This document shows, piece after piece, positions 55,333 through 64,000 of a stretch of DNA of 64,000 nt (positions are counted from its first letter, which is position 1; the number at the start of each line of letters is the position of its first letter). The notes beneath the pieces were generated by a model, which was not told the DNA's origin, made no database searches, and worked only from the letters and a program-made list of their open reading frames with translations. The stretch lies in the NCBI GenBank assembly GCA_028823035.1, contig JAPKCI010000003.1, positions 1-64,000 on the forward strand. The letters run 5' to 3'. The position numbers and the translations under genes are program-made. Source of the stretch: Rubripirellula sp. (GTDB taxonomy: Bacteria; Planctomycetota; Planctomycetia; Pirellulales; Pirellulaceae).

Positions 55333-56043
55333 ATGTCAGCACCCAGCATCCTGACAATCGAAGACGATCCCGCGATTCGACGCGGCATCGTCGATTCATT
55401 AAAAGCAACCGGCCATATCGTGTGGCAAGCCGACCGTGCTGACGAAGGGTTTGAAAAAGCCATCGCTAAGCCGTGTGACCTAGTGCTCTTGGATCTGGTC
55501 CTGCCAGGAGGTAATGGCTTGGATGTATTAGCGAAAATACGAAGACACAAGCCAACCTTGCCCGTCATCATTTTGACCGCCAAGGGAGAAGAGCAGGATC
55601 GAATAAAGGGGCTTCGGTTGGGAGCTGACGATTACGTTGTCAAACCCTTTAGCGTCGACGAACTATTGGCTCGTGTTGAAGCAGTCTTGCGTCGTTCTCC
55701 AGCACGCGCTGCCCAAACCCCATCCCTTGTACTCCCCAACGGAGAGATCCACTGGAACAGTCGTGAAATCAAGTCCGCCGATGGTGGAACGCAAGTTCTC
55801 TCTGAACGAGAATGTGCACTATTGGATTACCTGAGCCGAAATCCTGGTAGAGCCATCGATCGCAATGAGCTTTTGCAAGGTGTATGGCAGATTGACGCCA
55901 AAGGTGTCACGACGAGAACCGTTGACATGCATATCGCCCGATTACGCGAAAAGCTTCAGCATGCCTGCGGGGATTGTGACGCCATCAAAACAATCCGGGG
56001 CAAGGGTTACATGATTGATTCCCAGTTGGTCGAAGCATCATGA
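55333..56043 (+). CDS. OmpR/PhoB-type response regulator
   Basis: A 236-residue regulator with a receiver domain (ILTIEDDPAIRRGI; phosphoacceptor Asp in DLVLLDLVLP near residue 54; Lys in VKPF) and a winged-helix DNA-binding domain (LSERECALLDYLSRN to TVDMHIARLREKL and GKGYMI). It regulates transcription after phosphorylation by the adjacent kinase; its targets are unknown. Its stop overlaps the kinase start as ATGA. Confidence 0.94.
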   Translation: MSAPSILTIEDDPAIRRGIVDSLKATGHIVWQADRADEGFEKAIAKPCDLVLLDLVLPGGNGLDVLAKIRRHKPTLPVIILTAKGEEQDRIKGLRLGADDYVVKPFSVDELLARVEAVLRRSPARAAQTPSLVLPNGEIHWNSREIKSADGGTQVLSERECALLDYLSRNPGRAIDRNELLQGVWQIDAKGVTTRTVDMHIARLREKLQHACGDCDAIKTIRGKGYMIDSQLVEAS

Positions 56044-57836
56044 GAATCAGACATATTTTGGGGCGCAAGTTCTCTCGTCCAACCACCATTTGGTGCCTGT
56101 TCACTCTGATGCTTGTTTGCATCGCGATTGGACTCATGAGTCTTTCACAACACGCTCTTCGCCTGAGTCGCGACCAACAGGCAATTCAGCAGCGGGAAAC
56201 TTTGCAGCAAGACACCCTTGTTGCGTTATGGCGACTTGACTCGCGGCTCGGACCATTTCTGGCGACCTTGCACGATCCGATCACCAACCTCACCGGAGAC
56301 GAATCCAATAGCACCTTTGTAAGGCTGCGTTTTCGCATTCAAGGGCTGGAAAGCGAGTCCAAAGGTCCGCAACAACATGAGTTCGCACCATTGAATTTCA
56401 GCGTTGAACACGACGAGGAACAGCTACTGGCAAATTTGACCGATGCGATTTCGGCGAACGCGGTCGTCGACGCGGTCAATCAGTTGCTGCCCGGAACGGA
56501 CCCGCCCAATCAAGCATCCCTGCCAGCCTATACAAACGAAGTCAACCTCTACGCCAGTAATCTGCAGGATGGCCTGCAAATCCCCGGAACTTTGCAAAGC
56601 CAGATTGACGCCAATCTTCCCAGCGGGGGTCGCGAATTACTGAACCGAAACATTGCTGTTCAGCAACAGTTCGCACTGAATTACTCCGATGGCCGCTCAT
56701 CACAGAACCCAGCATCCCCCGACGAATCGGCTTTGAACGATCCAGAGTCCCAATTCAGTCAATGGACTGCACCTGAAAAACGACTGATGACCGTCTGGGT
56801 TGATGACCAATTATTCGTGATTCGTTCCGGACAGGACTGGCCAAATGAACTCGAAGGTGTATGGATTGATTGGCAACAACTCGAGAAATCGCTCGCGTCC
56901 GATATTTTCGACTTGATACCTGATGCCAAATTTCTTCCCGTGACAAAGGAAGACACGCTCAATCCTGCTGTCACCCTCGCTGCATTGCCTGCCCGACTGG
57001 TCGCTCCCAGCACATTCCAATCGGTAGAATCCTGGTCACCGACGCACAATGCATTGCTGATCGCCTGGTTCACGCTTCTGGCGGCTGCCCTGATCGCTGC
57101 AATCTCTCTTCGGAACTTGATCAACCTGAGTGAGCGTCGGGCGACTTTTGTATCAGCGGTCACGCACGAATTGCGCACCCCATTAACAACGTTTCGACTT
57201 TACACGGATCTTCTTGCCAGAGACATGGTGAGCGATCCTGCTGATCGTCAGGAATATCTGGAAACACTCAGGCAGGAATCAGATCGGTTGACGCACCTGA
57301 TCGACAATGTACTTCGTTACTCAAAACTCGAACGAATCTCCAGTAACCTGGCTAAGGAAGTCATCGTCCTTGGAGACTGGATCGATCGGATTTCTCCGCG
57401 ACTTGCAGGACGTTTGAAGCAATGTGACATGACACTCGTCATCGATCCCGCACCACAAGGTCCTTGGAAAACTGACCCTCCAGCGATGGAACAAGTCGTT
57501 TTCAATCTGATCGACAATGCTGCCAAATATGCGAAATCGGCTGCCGACCAAAGAGTACACCTGAGTGCAACCATCGTCGGCCAAGAGATCGTTTTGATCG
57601 TATCAGACCATGGCCCGGGTGTTCCCCACTCTTTGCAACGAAAGATTTTCCAGCCGTTTAGCAAGTCAGCCGAGCAAGCTGCTGAAACTGCCGCCGGCGT
57701 CGGGCTTGGACTCGCACTGGCACGGCAAACCGCGACCGCTCATGGCGGTACTCTTTCGTACCAGCCGACCCCAGGCGGCGGGGCAACCTTCGTTCTAAGC
57801 ATTCCAACCGGGGTCTCTGGCGACTCACCAGCCTAA
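56040..57836 (+). CDS. Sensor histidine kinase
   Basis: A 598-residue membrane kinase, partner of the response regulator it overlaps by four bases. A membrane helix near residue 17-37 and one near 340-362 flank a large periplasmic domain of about 300 residues with no motif I know. The kinase part has FVSAVTHELRTPLTTFRLY (His near 375), QVVFNLIDNAAKYAK, DHGPGVP and GVGLGLALARQ, the H, N and G boxes. There is no HAMP domain visible between the membrane helix and the H box. The signal sensed is unknown. Confidence 0.93.
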   Translation: MRIRHILGRKFSRPTTIWCLFTLMLVCIAIGLMSLSQHALRLSRDQQAIQQRETLQQDTLVALWRLDSRLGPFLATLHDPITNLTGDESNSTFVRLRFRIQGLESESKGPQQHEFAPLNFSVEHDEEQLLANLTDAISANAVVDAVNQLLPGTDPPNQASLPAYTNEVNLYASNLQDGLQIPGTLQSQIDANLPSGGRELLNRNIAVQQQFALNYSDGRSSQNPASPDESALNDPESQFSQWTAPEKRLMTVWVDDQLFVIRSGQDWPNELEGVWIDWQQLEKSLASDIFDLIPDAKFLPVTKEDTLNPAVTLAALPARLVAPSTFQSVESWSPTHNALLIAWFTLLAAALIAAISLRNLINLSERRATFVSAVTHELRTPLTTFRLYTDLLARDMVSDPADRQEYLETLRQESDRLTHLIDNVLRYSKLERISSNLAKEVIVLGDWIDRISPRLAGRLKQCDMTLVIDPAPQGPWKTDPPAMEQVVFNLIDNAAKYAKSAADQRVHLSATIVGQEIVLIVSDHGPGVPHSLQRKIFQPFSKSAEQAAETAAGVGLGLALARQTATAHGGTLSYQPTPGGGATFVLSIPTGVSGDSPA

Positions 57837-58206
57837 GTTCACCCGAACGGGGCAACGGTGAAGGACAACCGAAGGAGTACGCTACCCAACTTCTTTCGAA
57901 CACCCTGCGACACATGCCGATGCAGAAACTGGGTGGCAAACTCTACATGATTCGCACAGCTCAGCTTGCCGGGTTGTCCGAGCGAGTCGTTCCGATTTTT
58001 CAAACCGACCATCGCAATGTGAAAGCGAAACGTTCTGAAAGCGAAGCACGCCATTGTGAATCTCCGAAAAGAAGATTCGAGCGGGATTTGCGGATCTCGT
58101 TCCCATTCCGAAAGTCGTCTGCTGCAGCAGGTGGTCTGAACTTCTGATGTGAGCAAAAAGTCAGCACGCATAAATGAACGTGCCTGATCACATAAGACAG
58201 ATCACA
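57837..58206. other. Intergenic region between the kinase and isomerase genes
   Basis: About 370 bases between convergent genes. There is a weak ttcacc/ggtgaa pair just after the kinase stop. The short open frame at 57914-58147 looks non-coding. No terminator is clear. Confidence 0.45.
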
Positions 58207-59052
58207 TCAGCCCAAAACTTTTGCTCTCAATCTTGTCAGCAACTCAATTGCCTGACCAATTTCGGCCATTTGCCGTTCAGGATCTTGCGGGATTTCGCGT
58301 TCAATGGTCAACGGTCCAACGTAACCGATTTCCTTTAATGTCTGCAGGTACTGTTCCATCCCGACGTCACCTTCGCCAAGCGGCACCTCTGCACCCCATG
58401 TATCACCCGGCTGATCGCTCCAAGTTCCATCTTTGCAATGGATACTGCGGACATGTTCTCCGACTTCCTTTAGTGCCTCAATCGGCTCACCCGTGCCGTA
58501 AAGAATCATGTTGGCAGGATCGAAGTTGATTTTCAGATTCTCGCGGTCAACCTGCTTAATGAACTCAAGCAGCCCCTCCCCCGTTTCCTGTCCAGTCTCC
58601 AAATGCAAAAACTGTCCGTGACTGGCGCAATGGTCACAAAGTTGGCGAGTCACGTCGACAATGTCTCCGTAGCCATCAGCCGCAGGATCATGTGGGATGA
58701 AACCCAGATGCAAGGCGACAGTGTCGCAGCCCAGCCAATTCGCAAAATCCGAAATCTGGATCATCTCTGCGAGGCGACCCTGCCGGGTCTCATCAGGCAC
58801 CAATCCTACGGTTCGCACTACCGTGGGAATGTCCGCATAGCTTTCACCCTCAAAACCACCAAACACGGCAGTGCAGCGAACCCCCATTTCATTTAGCTGG
58901 GCCCGAAAAGCTACGGCTGATTCCTGATTGCGTTTTTCAGGACTTGGCGCATGCAATTGAATCGTGGGAACTTTCAATTGTGCGATCACATCCCAGGCAA
59001 CGCCCAAGCCTGCATCCACGGAAGCAAAGACGCCGATTGGCCAAGAATCCAT
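58207..59052 (-). CDS. Sugar phosphate isomerase/epimerase-like TIM barrel
   Basis: A cytoplasmic TIM-barrel protein of 281 residues of the xylose-isomerase-like family, without a signal peptide. Motifs include VPTIQLHAPSPE, a Glu in LHLETGQETGE, NFDPANMILYG, SIHCKDG and TIEREIPQ, which correspond to the usual metal-binding strands. ATG 59052 has AGAG at fitting distance; ATG 59058 is an alternative. The substrate is unknown. It is convergent with the two-component operon. Confidence 0.85.
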   Translation of the reverse strand: MDSWPIGVFASVDAGLGVAWDVIAQLKVPTIQLHAPSPEKRNQESAVAFRAQLNEMGVRCTAVFGGFEGESYADIPTVVRTVGLVPDETRQGRLAEMIQISDFANWLGCDTVALHLGFIPHDPAADGYGDIVDVTRQLCDHCASHGQFLHLETGQETGEGLLEFIKQVDRENLKINFDPANMILYGTGEPIEALKEVGEHVRSIHCKDGTWSDQPGDTWGAEVPLGEGDVGMEQYLQTLKEIGYVGPLTIEREIPQDPERQMAEIGQAIELLTRLRAKVLG

Positions 59053-59268
59053 TGTCATTCTCTGGTGTGTTAGTTCTAGAGTCAGGAAACAAACTGCTAA
59101 AGGTAATGGATCACAAACCTACCGATCAATCACAGGCAGGCTGCAAAATCACCTCAAAGCCGAAATCGTCGCAAGTCATTGCGATTGCGGCACAAAATTT
59201 CCGCTGAATACCGTCGGCGAAAACACTGCAAGCACTACTCCCAAGACGAATTCTGTTCCGAACGTCAC

Positions 59269-60471
59269 TCAGTCAGATTCCCAGCGTACAGCCAGAGTCC
59301 GGGCAGCCAGCAGAAAAGCCACTCCGCTGAACAGCAATACAGCGAGCTGTGGGGCAAGAGCATCCACTGGCAATTCCCGCCAAAACACTTTTGTGTACCC
59401 ATCAAGAGCCCAGGCGTTGAAGGTCCAGAGACCGTATTGCTGCAACTGATCACTCATCAAGTACCTCGGCACCATTGAGCCGCCGAGAGCACTCATGGTC
59501 AGAATCAAGATAACCGAAAGACCGTTCAATTGCCCTCGCGTCTTGCAAAGCGTTGCCAAGAACAGACCGAATCCGGACGCAGCCAGAGCTGTAACGACGG
59601 TCATCATCAAAAATCCATCAAGATGTCCGACAAGATCTACATTGAAGACCAACTGGGCCCACAGAAACATCACGCCTACCTGCAGCACACCCACTGCGGT
59701 CATATAGAACCATTTACCCAGCAACAACTGATCCATCGACATTTGCGTGGACAGTAAACGATCGAGCGTCTGATTTTCACGTTCTTCGAGTAATGCGCCC
59801 CCACCACCCGTCGCACCGAACAGCAAAAACATTACCGCGATCCCGGATGCGTACATGCTGACAACCGGATTTGCTTTTCCTTCACCCATCACATCGACAA
59901 TTTCGACCTTCCGACTGAGTGATTCCTCGATTCCAAGCATCTCAGCATCTGGATCGTTCCCTACATTTGTGGCGGCAATGTTCTGCTGATCACCACTCTC
60001 TGACGCGTCACTAACCCCAAGTTGCGACACCTGATACTCGGCTTCGGATAACATGATCGAACGATTTACAACGGCAGAAACAACCTGCGACGCAACCTGA
60101 TCCGAAGCATCTGCCAACAGTTGTGCTGCCAATTGGTCAGCCTCTTTGCAAAGAACAATCGCCATCGTCGCCGTGCCATTGCGCACCAATTCCTGAGCCT
60201 CCGAGCGGCTCAGTTGACTCGATTCTTCCTCGCGGACGAAACGTAAACTTTCCTGTTTTTTCAGCGCTGACATGATCAGACGACTGACCACTGAATCAAC
60301 TTCGTCGACAGTGACGACTTTGATTTTCGGTGTGGTCCCCCGACCCAAGCCACCTCCAAAAATCACAGCAAAGATACTGAAGAAGGCGATTGGCACAATG
60401 AATGTCAGCAACAGTTCCACTCGATTGTGAAGCAGGCGACGGCAACTGATTTGCATCACAGTCAAAATCAT
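59269..60471 (-). CDS. ABC-2 type transporter permease
   Basis: A 400-residue exporter permease. One membrane segment near the N-terminus (LLLTFIVPIAFFSIFAVIFGG) and a large non-cytoplasmic domain (about 45-205) are followed by a cluster of membrane segments and the motif LLEERENQTLDRLLSTQMS on the cytoplasmic side, typical of ABC-2/NatB-like permeases. It follows the ATPase gene by 27 bases and is its partner. Substrate unknown. Confidence 0.89.
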   Translation of the reverse strand: MILTVMQISCRRLLHNRVELLLTFIVPIAFFSIFAVIFGGGLGRGTTPKIKVVTVDEVDSVVSRLIMSALKKQESLRFVREEESSQLSRSEAQELVRNGTATMAIVLCKEADQLAAQLLADASDQVASQVVSAVVNRSIMLSEAEYQVSQLGVSDASESGDQQNIAATNVGNDPDAEMLGIEESLSRKVEIVDVMGEGKANPVVSMYASGIAVMFLLFGATGGGGALLEERENQTLDRLLSTQMSMDQLLLGKWFYMTAVGVLQVGVMFLWAQLVFNVDLVGHLDGFLMMTVVTALAASGFGLFLATLCKTRGQLNGLSVILILTMSALGGSMVPRYLMSDQLQQYGLWTFNAWALDGYTKVFWRELPVDALAPQLAVLLFSGVAFLLAARTLAVRWESD

Positions 60472-60498
60472 GTTTGCAGATCTCTCAATACCACTTTG

Positions 60499-61449
60499 TT
60501 AATCGCGTAGTTCGTAACCGGTTAAATGCAGAAACACATGGTGAAGCGACGGTGCCTCGACTTGCACGTCGACGATTCCGTAGCCCCTCCTCCGCACAAG
60601 CTCAATCAGCCCGAGAAGATGAGTTGAGACATCATCAATTCTGGTGGAAATTCGATCTTCACCTGTGGTGCCAATCAATGCTGCATCTGCTGCTGCTCCA
60701 ACCCGTAATGGCGCGGTGAGTGGACGATCGATTCTCAAACGTACCCAACGCTGGGTACCGACAGACTGCTTTACCAGTGCTTCGATCGAGCCATCTGCGA
60801 CCACTTGTCCTTGATCAAGAATCACAATTCGGTCGCTTCGCTCTTCAGCCTCATCCAGATGATGTGTGGTCAATAAAATGGAAGTCCCGGACTCGCTGAG
60901 TTCATCCAACATCGTGAAAATCCGCTGTCGGCTCTGCGGATCGACTCCAACGGTCGGCTCATCCAATAACAGGATTTGCGGTGCATGCATGACACCACAG
61001 GCGAGATTCACGCGTCTCTGCATGCCACCTGAGAACGTGCCAACGAGATCATCAGCTCTCTCCCCCAGACCAGTCCATTGCAACGCCCAGTCCAAGCGAT
61101 TGCGAAGCTCACTACGGCGCAGACCGTAGAATCTACCGAACGCCACCATGTTTTGACGCGTCGTTAAATCACGGTACAAAGCGATTTCCTGCGGCACGAA
61201 ACCGAGGTGTTTTCTCGCTTCCACGCTTTTCAACGGCTTCCCACCGAGATGAATCTCGCCGTGGTCAGCTCGAGTAAGACCTGCCAAACAGCGAATCAAC
61301 GTGGTCTTACCCGCGCCGTTAGGGCCCAGAAAAGCCAAACGCTCGCCTCGCTCGAGGCAAAAAGTCACTCCTCTTAATGCATGCAAATCCCCATAAGACT
61401 TCCTCAAGTCATGGATTGCGAGTGCAGGTGTCGGTCGGGGGTAATTCAC
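60499..61449 (-). CDS. ABC transporter ATP-binding protein
   Basis: An ATPase of about 316 residues for the permease that follows. The Walker A is GPNGAGKTT, the Q-loop GFVPQEIALY, the signature FSGGMQRRV, the Walker B ILLLDEPTVGVD and the switch His in TTHHLDEA. The C-terminal extension (about 220-316) fits the exporter (CcmA/NatA-like) class. GTG 61449 was chosen; a TTG two codons upstream is possible. Confidence 0.92.
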   Translation of the reverse strand: MNYPRPTPALAIHDLRKSYGDLHALRGVTFCLERGERLAFLGPNGAGKTTLIRCLAGLTRADHGEIHLGGKPLKSVEARKHLGFVPQEIALYRDLTTRQNMVAFGRFYGLRRSELRNRLDWALQWTGLGERADDLVGTFSGGMQRRVNLACGVMHAPQILLLDEPTVGVDPQSRQRIFTMLDELSESGTSILLTTHHLDEAEERSDRIVILDQGQVVADGSIEALVKQSVGTQRWVRLRIDRPLTAPLRVGAAADAALIGTTGEDRISTRIDDVSTHLLGLIELVRRRGYGIVDVQVEAPSLHHVFLHLTGYELRD

Positions 61450-61795
61450 GTTCAAGTCTCATCGCCGGATCGTCACGATCCCAGTCGCCACGACAGACGC
61501 ACTTCGGATCAACCGCTAAGTTCCTCTTTTTCCGGTTCAGACCGCTACCCCGAAAATCGACGACTTGCCGAGCCATGCGAGCCACAAATTCTGGCGTGAC
61601 ACGGTAACAGGATCTGGACCTCAGCCACTTCCACTGAATGAACGAATCCGAATCCTGAGTTGCTCGAAAACCGAAGAATTATGTGTTCTAACGCCAAATC
61701 AGTTCTTATTTTGCGGCTCGAATAGTCGATTTACAGAGGTAAGGCTACTTTGTGCCGCGATTACCCCTGAGTTTGACTGCCGAGGACTTCCCACT
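61450..61795. other. Divergent region between the ABC operon and the kinase-like gene
   Basis: About 346 bases with the promoters of both. The frame of the kinase-like gene is open across it but the residues look random, so I take this part as non-coding. Confidence 0.4.
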
Positions 61796-62644
61796 GTGAC
61801 TCATGTTTCGACGAACCGCGCCGGCGACAAAAGCAATCGACCAGTAATACTGGGAATTTGGAGACTTGGGGAAAGCATTCACGAGAGTTCCTCAACCAAA
61901 CTTTCGCTTGCCCAGCCCGCTGATGCAGTGGGCAGTCCGCGTTGGGACTACGTGATCAAGCGAGCTATTGATGGCTCGGAGCAGCTTGAAGGTCGTCGAC
62001 AAATCCTTCAGTCGATTGCCGCAACCACGGGTGCCAATCATCCAAACCTGATTGCTCTGCTGGATGCATCAACCACATCTAGTTCTCCCTATTTGGTGAT
62101 GCCACGATTGGAAGGTGAGTCGATGCAATGGCATCTGGAATCGGAAACCCAAAAACCGCTTCCAGTCGCTCTTTGGCTCATCCGGCAAGTCGCCCAGGCT
62201 CTGGATGCCTTGCACGGTATCGGTTGGATTCATGGTGATGTGAAACCGGAGAATGCTGTTTTGGGTCCTCGAGGACACGTCACTCTGGTCGATCTTGGGT
62301 TTGCCTCCAAAATCCACACATCGCCCAACCACCACTTCCGAGGCACTCCGACTTATGCGGCGCCTGAAACTCTGGCAGGCACCATGGCGGCCATGCCCGC
62401 CATGGACATATTCTCACTTGGACGGGTTCTTTGGCAATGGATCACACGCACCGAACAGGTAAGTCAGGTTTTACTGGAACCCGTTGCAGATCTCGTTGAA
62501 CAAATGGTATCGAGGGAACCAGATGACCGCCCTGCGGCAGCAGAGGTGGTCCAACAACTTCTGCGACTGGAGATAGAGACGCTCGGTCGCCACATCGGCC
62601 CCTCAAGATCGCTTCCCCTGTCACCTTTTCGAAGAGCTGCTTAA
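61796..62644 (+). CDS. Serine/threonine protein kinase-like protein, degenerate glycine loop
   Basis: An eukaryotic-type protein kinase domain of 282 residues. Lys55 in YVIKRA, HGDVKPENAVL (catalytic Asp148, Asn153), DLG (166-168) and APE (189-191) are in place. The glycine-rich loop reads LGESIHESSSTKLSL with Ser and His where Gly is usual, and HRD is HGD, so nucleotide handling may be unusual. The GTG at 61796 follows GAGGA by about nine bases; an ATG at 61565 would add 77 residues without kinase character. It has no membrane segment. It is alone and divergent from the ABC operon. Confidence 0.8.
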   Translation: MTHVSTNRAGDKSNRPVILGIWRLGESIHESSSTKLSLAQPADAVGSPRWDYVIKRAIDGSEQLEGRRQILQSIAATTGANHPNLIALLDASTTSSSPYLVMPRLEGESMQWHLESETQKPLPVALWLIRQVAQALDALHGIGWIHGDVKPENAVLGPRGHVTLVDLGFASKIHTSPNHHFRGTPTYAAPETLAGTMAAMPAMDIFSLGRVLWQWITRTEQVSQVLLEPVADLVEQMVSREPDDRPAAAEVVQQLLRLEIETLGRHIGPSRSLPLSPFRRAA

Positions 62645-62699
62645 GCATGCTGTTGTGAAGGGGACTCGGGGCGTATCGGGTCGCTGCCGAGAAGAACGG

Positions 62700-63704
62700 C
62701 TATTTCAAAAACTGATCGGTAAAACAATCTTCAGGCTTCACCAAATCGGCCTCTGTTGGATCCAACGCACCCATTTGTTTTACCAGCTCAGTCCAGCGTT
62801 CGAGAGACATGCGTCCGAACGACTTTTCCGCATCCCCGGGTGGAATTGCCAAGTGTCGCATCTGCTCACTTCCATATTTCAAGACATCCGCTGTCATACC
62901 GTGATCATTTGCCTTCAGAATGGCGGCATTACCTTTCACAGGATCTTTCAAGTAGCTCTGCCAACCGAGTTGAGTTGCCTGCACAAAACGGCGAACCAGT
63001 TCTGGCTGTTCCTTGATCATTTTCCCGGTCGTGATGAGTACGCTTGAGTAGGGATTCCAGCCCAACTTACTGACCATCAGAACCCGAACCTTGGCTCCCT
63101 GCTGCTCTGCCAACAGTGGTTCGGCAAAGCTATAGCCCTGAATCGCGATCTTCGGATCAGCGATCAGCGATGCTACCGTCCCGTAGTAGGGGACTTCCTG
63201 AACCTTATCCAAAATTCCCTTGGAACGCATAAACTCAAGATAGGGTCGACCCACCTGGCACTGGAGCGTCAATCCCGCAAGATCTTGCAGCGACTTAATA
63301 CCACTTTCCTGTCTCACGATAATACACCTCGGATTGTCCTGCATCGCGGCGAGCACAGCGACAACATCGAGTCCCTGTCGACGATAAACAACAACATCAT
63401 CGGCATTGGCAAAACCAAATTGAACACGGTCCAAAGCCAGTTCGGACGCCACTGGGGCTGCTCGCCCACCGGGTCTGATATCAACCTGCAAACCGGCTGC
63501 TTGGTAAGCTCCGTCAGCAGACGCTTGAAAGACCCCTCCATGCTCGGATTCGGGATACCAGTTCAACTGGATTGCAACTTTCGAGTCTCCATGATCACTT
63601 CCTGAAGAATCGTCACCCACACTACTGGGGGTTGTGGACGACTGACTACAACCGACCATGACCAGCATGGTCAAACCACAGAAAAAAAAACAGGCACGTC
63701 TCAT
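62700..63704 (-). CDS. THI5/NMT1-type ABC substrate-binding lipoprotein
   Basis: Periplasmic binding lipoprotein of 334 residues. The lipobox VMVGC puts the acylated Cys at 19. After a Ser/Asp-rich linker comes VAIQLNWYPESEHGGVFQA, the signature of the THI5/NMT1/SsuA family, close to riboflavin- and thiamin-precursor binders. GGAGG lies ten bases before the ATG. The gene is preceded on the same strand by a permease end, so an ABC importer operon runs off the window. The ligand is not determined. Confidence 0.87.
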   Translation of the reverse strand: MRRACFFFCGLTMLVMVGCSQSSTTPSSVGDDSSGSDHGDSKVAIQLNWYPESEHGGVFQASADGAYQAAGLQVDIRPGGRAAPVASELALDRVQFGFANADDVVVYRRQGLDVVAVLAAMQDNPRCIIVRQESGIKSLQDLAGLTLQCQVGRPYLEFMRSKGILDKVQEVPYYGTVASLIADPKIAIQGYSFAEPLLAEQQGAKVRVLMVSKLGWNPYSSVLITTGKMIKEQPELVRRFVQATQLGWQSYLKDPVKGNAAILKANDHGMTADVLKYGSEQMRHLAIPPGDAEKSFGRMSLERWTELVKQMGALDPTEADLVKPEDCFTDQFLK

Positions 63705-63854
63705 AGAACTAGAACCTCCGCGTGAAAGGGCTGCTGGCACAGTATCATCATCATCGTTTGCCCAATGGAAGCCCCTTTCATTGGGCAAGGATCAAAACCA
63801 GACCGCTGCCTGCATTTTCAGCCGAAAAAACCAAGCGACAGCAGTGATCTAGTC

Positions 63855-64000
63855 TCAGTTGACCGCTGAAGCAAATCTTGTCCAACGTCGTAAAACCAAA
63901 GCCGAGACCAACTGAACCGCCCCGAACATCAACAGTCCCAACATGGCCGATGCAAAGACGGCCGATACCAATGCATCTGTTTTTACCATGACAGTCCATC
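63855..64000 (-). CDS. ABC importer permease, C-terminal fragment
   Basis: The last 48 residues of a membrane protein cut by the window end. The frame reads a final hydrophobic helix (SAVFASAMLGLLMFGAVQLVSALVL with the positively charged RRWTR after it) and stops with TGA at 63855, as in NitT/TauT-type permeases. It runs in the same direction as the binding-protein gene, 150 bases upstream of it. Confidence 0.65.
   Translation of the reverse strand, partial: WTVMVKTDALVSAVFASAMLGLLMFGAVQLVSALVLRRWTRFASAVN

Noticed and set aside
57914..58147. Possible small gene in the region after the histidine kinase
   Set aside because: Its residues are irregular, there is no ribosome-binding site and it lies in a gap between convergent genes.
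61565..61795. N-terminal extension of the kinase-like protein
   Set aside because: The 77 residues look random; GTG 61796 with GAGGA upstream is a better start.
1..64000. tRNA, rRNA, prophage, transposon or CRISPR features
   Set aside because: None was recognised on reading either strand; the window seems free of mobile genes.

Overview
The window looks like chromosomal DNA from a planctomycete. The evidence is the gene repertoire, not a database search: PVC-type membrane-bound dehydrogenases fused to HEAT and cytochrome c modules, several DUF1080 (3-keto-glycoside hydrolase) domains, a sulfatase, a Tat-exported TIM-barrel sugar isomerase, and many planctomycete-style hypothetical proteins. 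Shine-Dalgarno sites are often weak and GTG/TTG starts are common. No tRNA, rRNA, CRISPR array, integrase, transposase or phage gene was seen, so the region reads as core or lineage-specific chromosome and not as a recent island.

Layout. 0.1-2.9 kb: astB and astD (arginine succinyltransferase pathway). 3.2-8.6 kb: a sugar-oxidation cluster (DUF1080 protein, divergent from a TIM-barrel isomerase and a four-module PVC dehydrogenase). 8.6-14.3 kb: an ECF sigma factor, mcsB-mcsA (protein arginine kinase and activator), trpE, an SDR-fold protein without the usual catalytic Tyr, and a small ferritin-like protein. 14.8-19.0 kb: aceE and aceF. 19.3-27.8 kb: cardiolipin synthase, a GNAT, a PQQ-like propeller protein, and a pair coding for a degenerate-SGNH/PVC dehydrogenase fusion and a cupredoxin/cytochrome c protein.

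27.9-33.6 kb holds a minus-strand operon of glycosyltransferase, HAD hydrolase, glycosyltransferase and a GH13_18 phosphorylase. It is best explained as synthesis and turnover of a glycoside such as glucosylglycerate. 33.8-41.1 kb holds a membrane export unit: GAF-HlyD, HlyD and a PqqD-like/M50-protease/HlyD fusion on the minus strand, with a divergent TolC-like lipoprotein. Then come a hypothetical gene, a sulfatase and an iron-dependent alcohol dehydrogenase.

44.9-55.3 kb is the least explained part: a TPR protein, a WXG100-like small protein, a coiled-coil protein, two TPR-like or unknown proteins, a membrane coiled-coil protein, a 1000-residue TolC-like lipoprotein with a coiled-coil insertion, and a thioredoxin-fold-like protein. 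55.3-57.8 kb is an OmpR-type two-component pair. 58.2-64 kb: another TIM-barrel isomerase, an ABC-2 exporter, a Ser/Thr-kinase-like protein with a degenerate glycine loop, and a THI5/NMT1-type substrate-binding lipoprotein followed upstream by the C-terminal end of its permease, cut by the window edge.

The best candidates for poorly described systems are the PqqD-M50-HlyD/GAF-HlyD/TolC export unit, the WXG100-like/TolC-like envelope cluster, and the glycosyltransferase-HAD-phosphorylase operon. Functions are inferred from recognisable motifs; none was verified by search.
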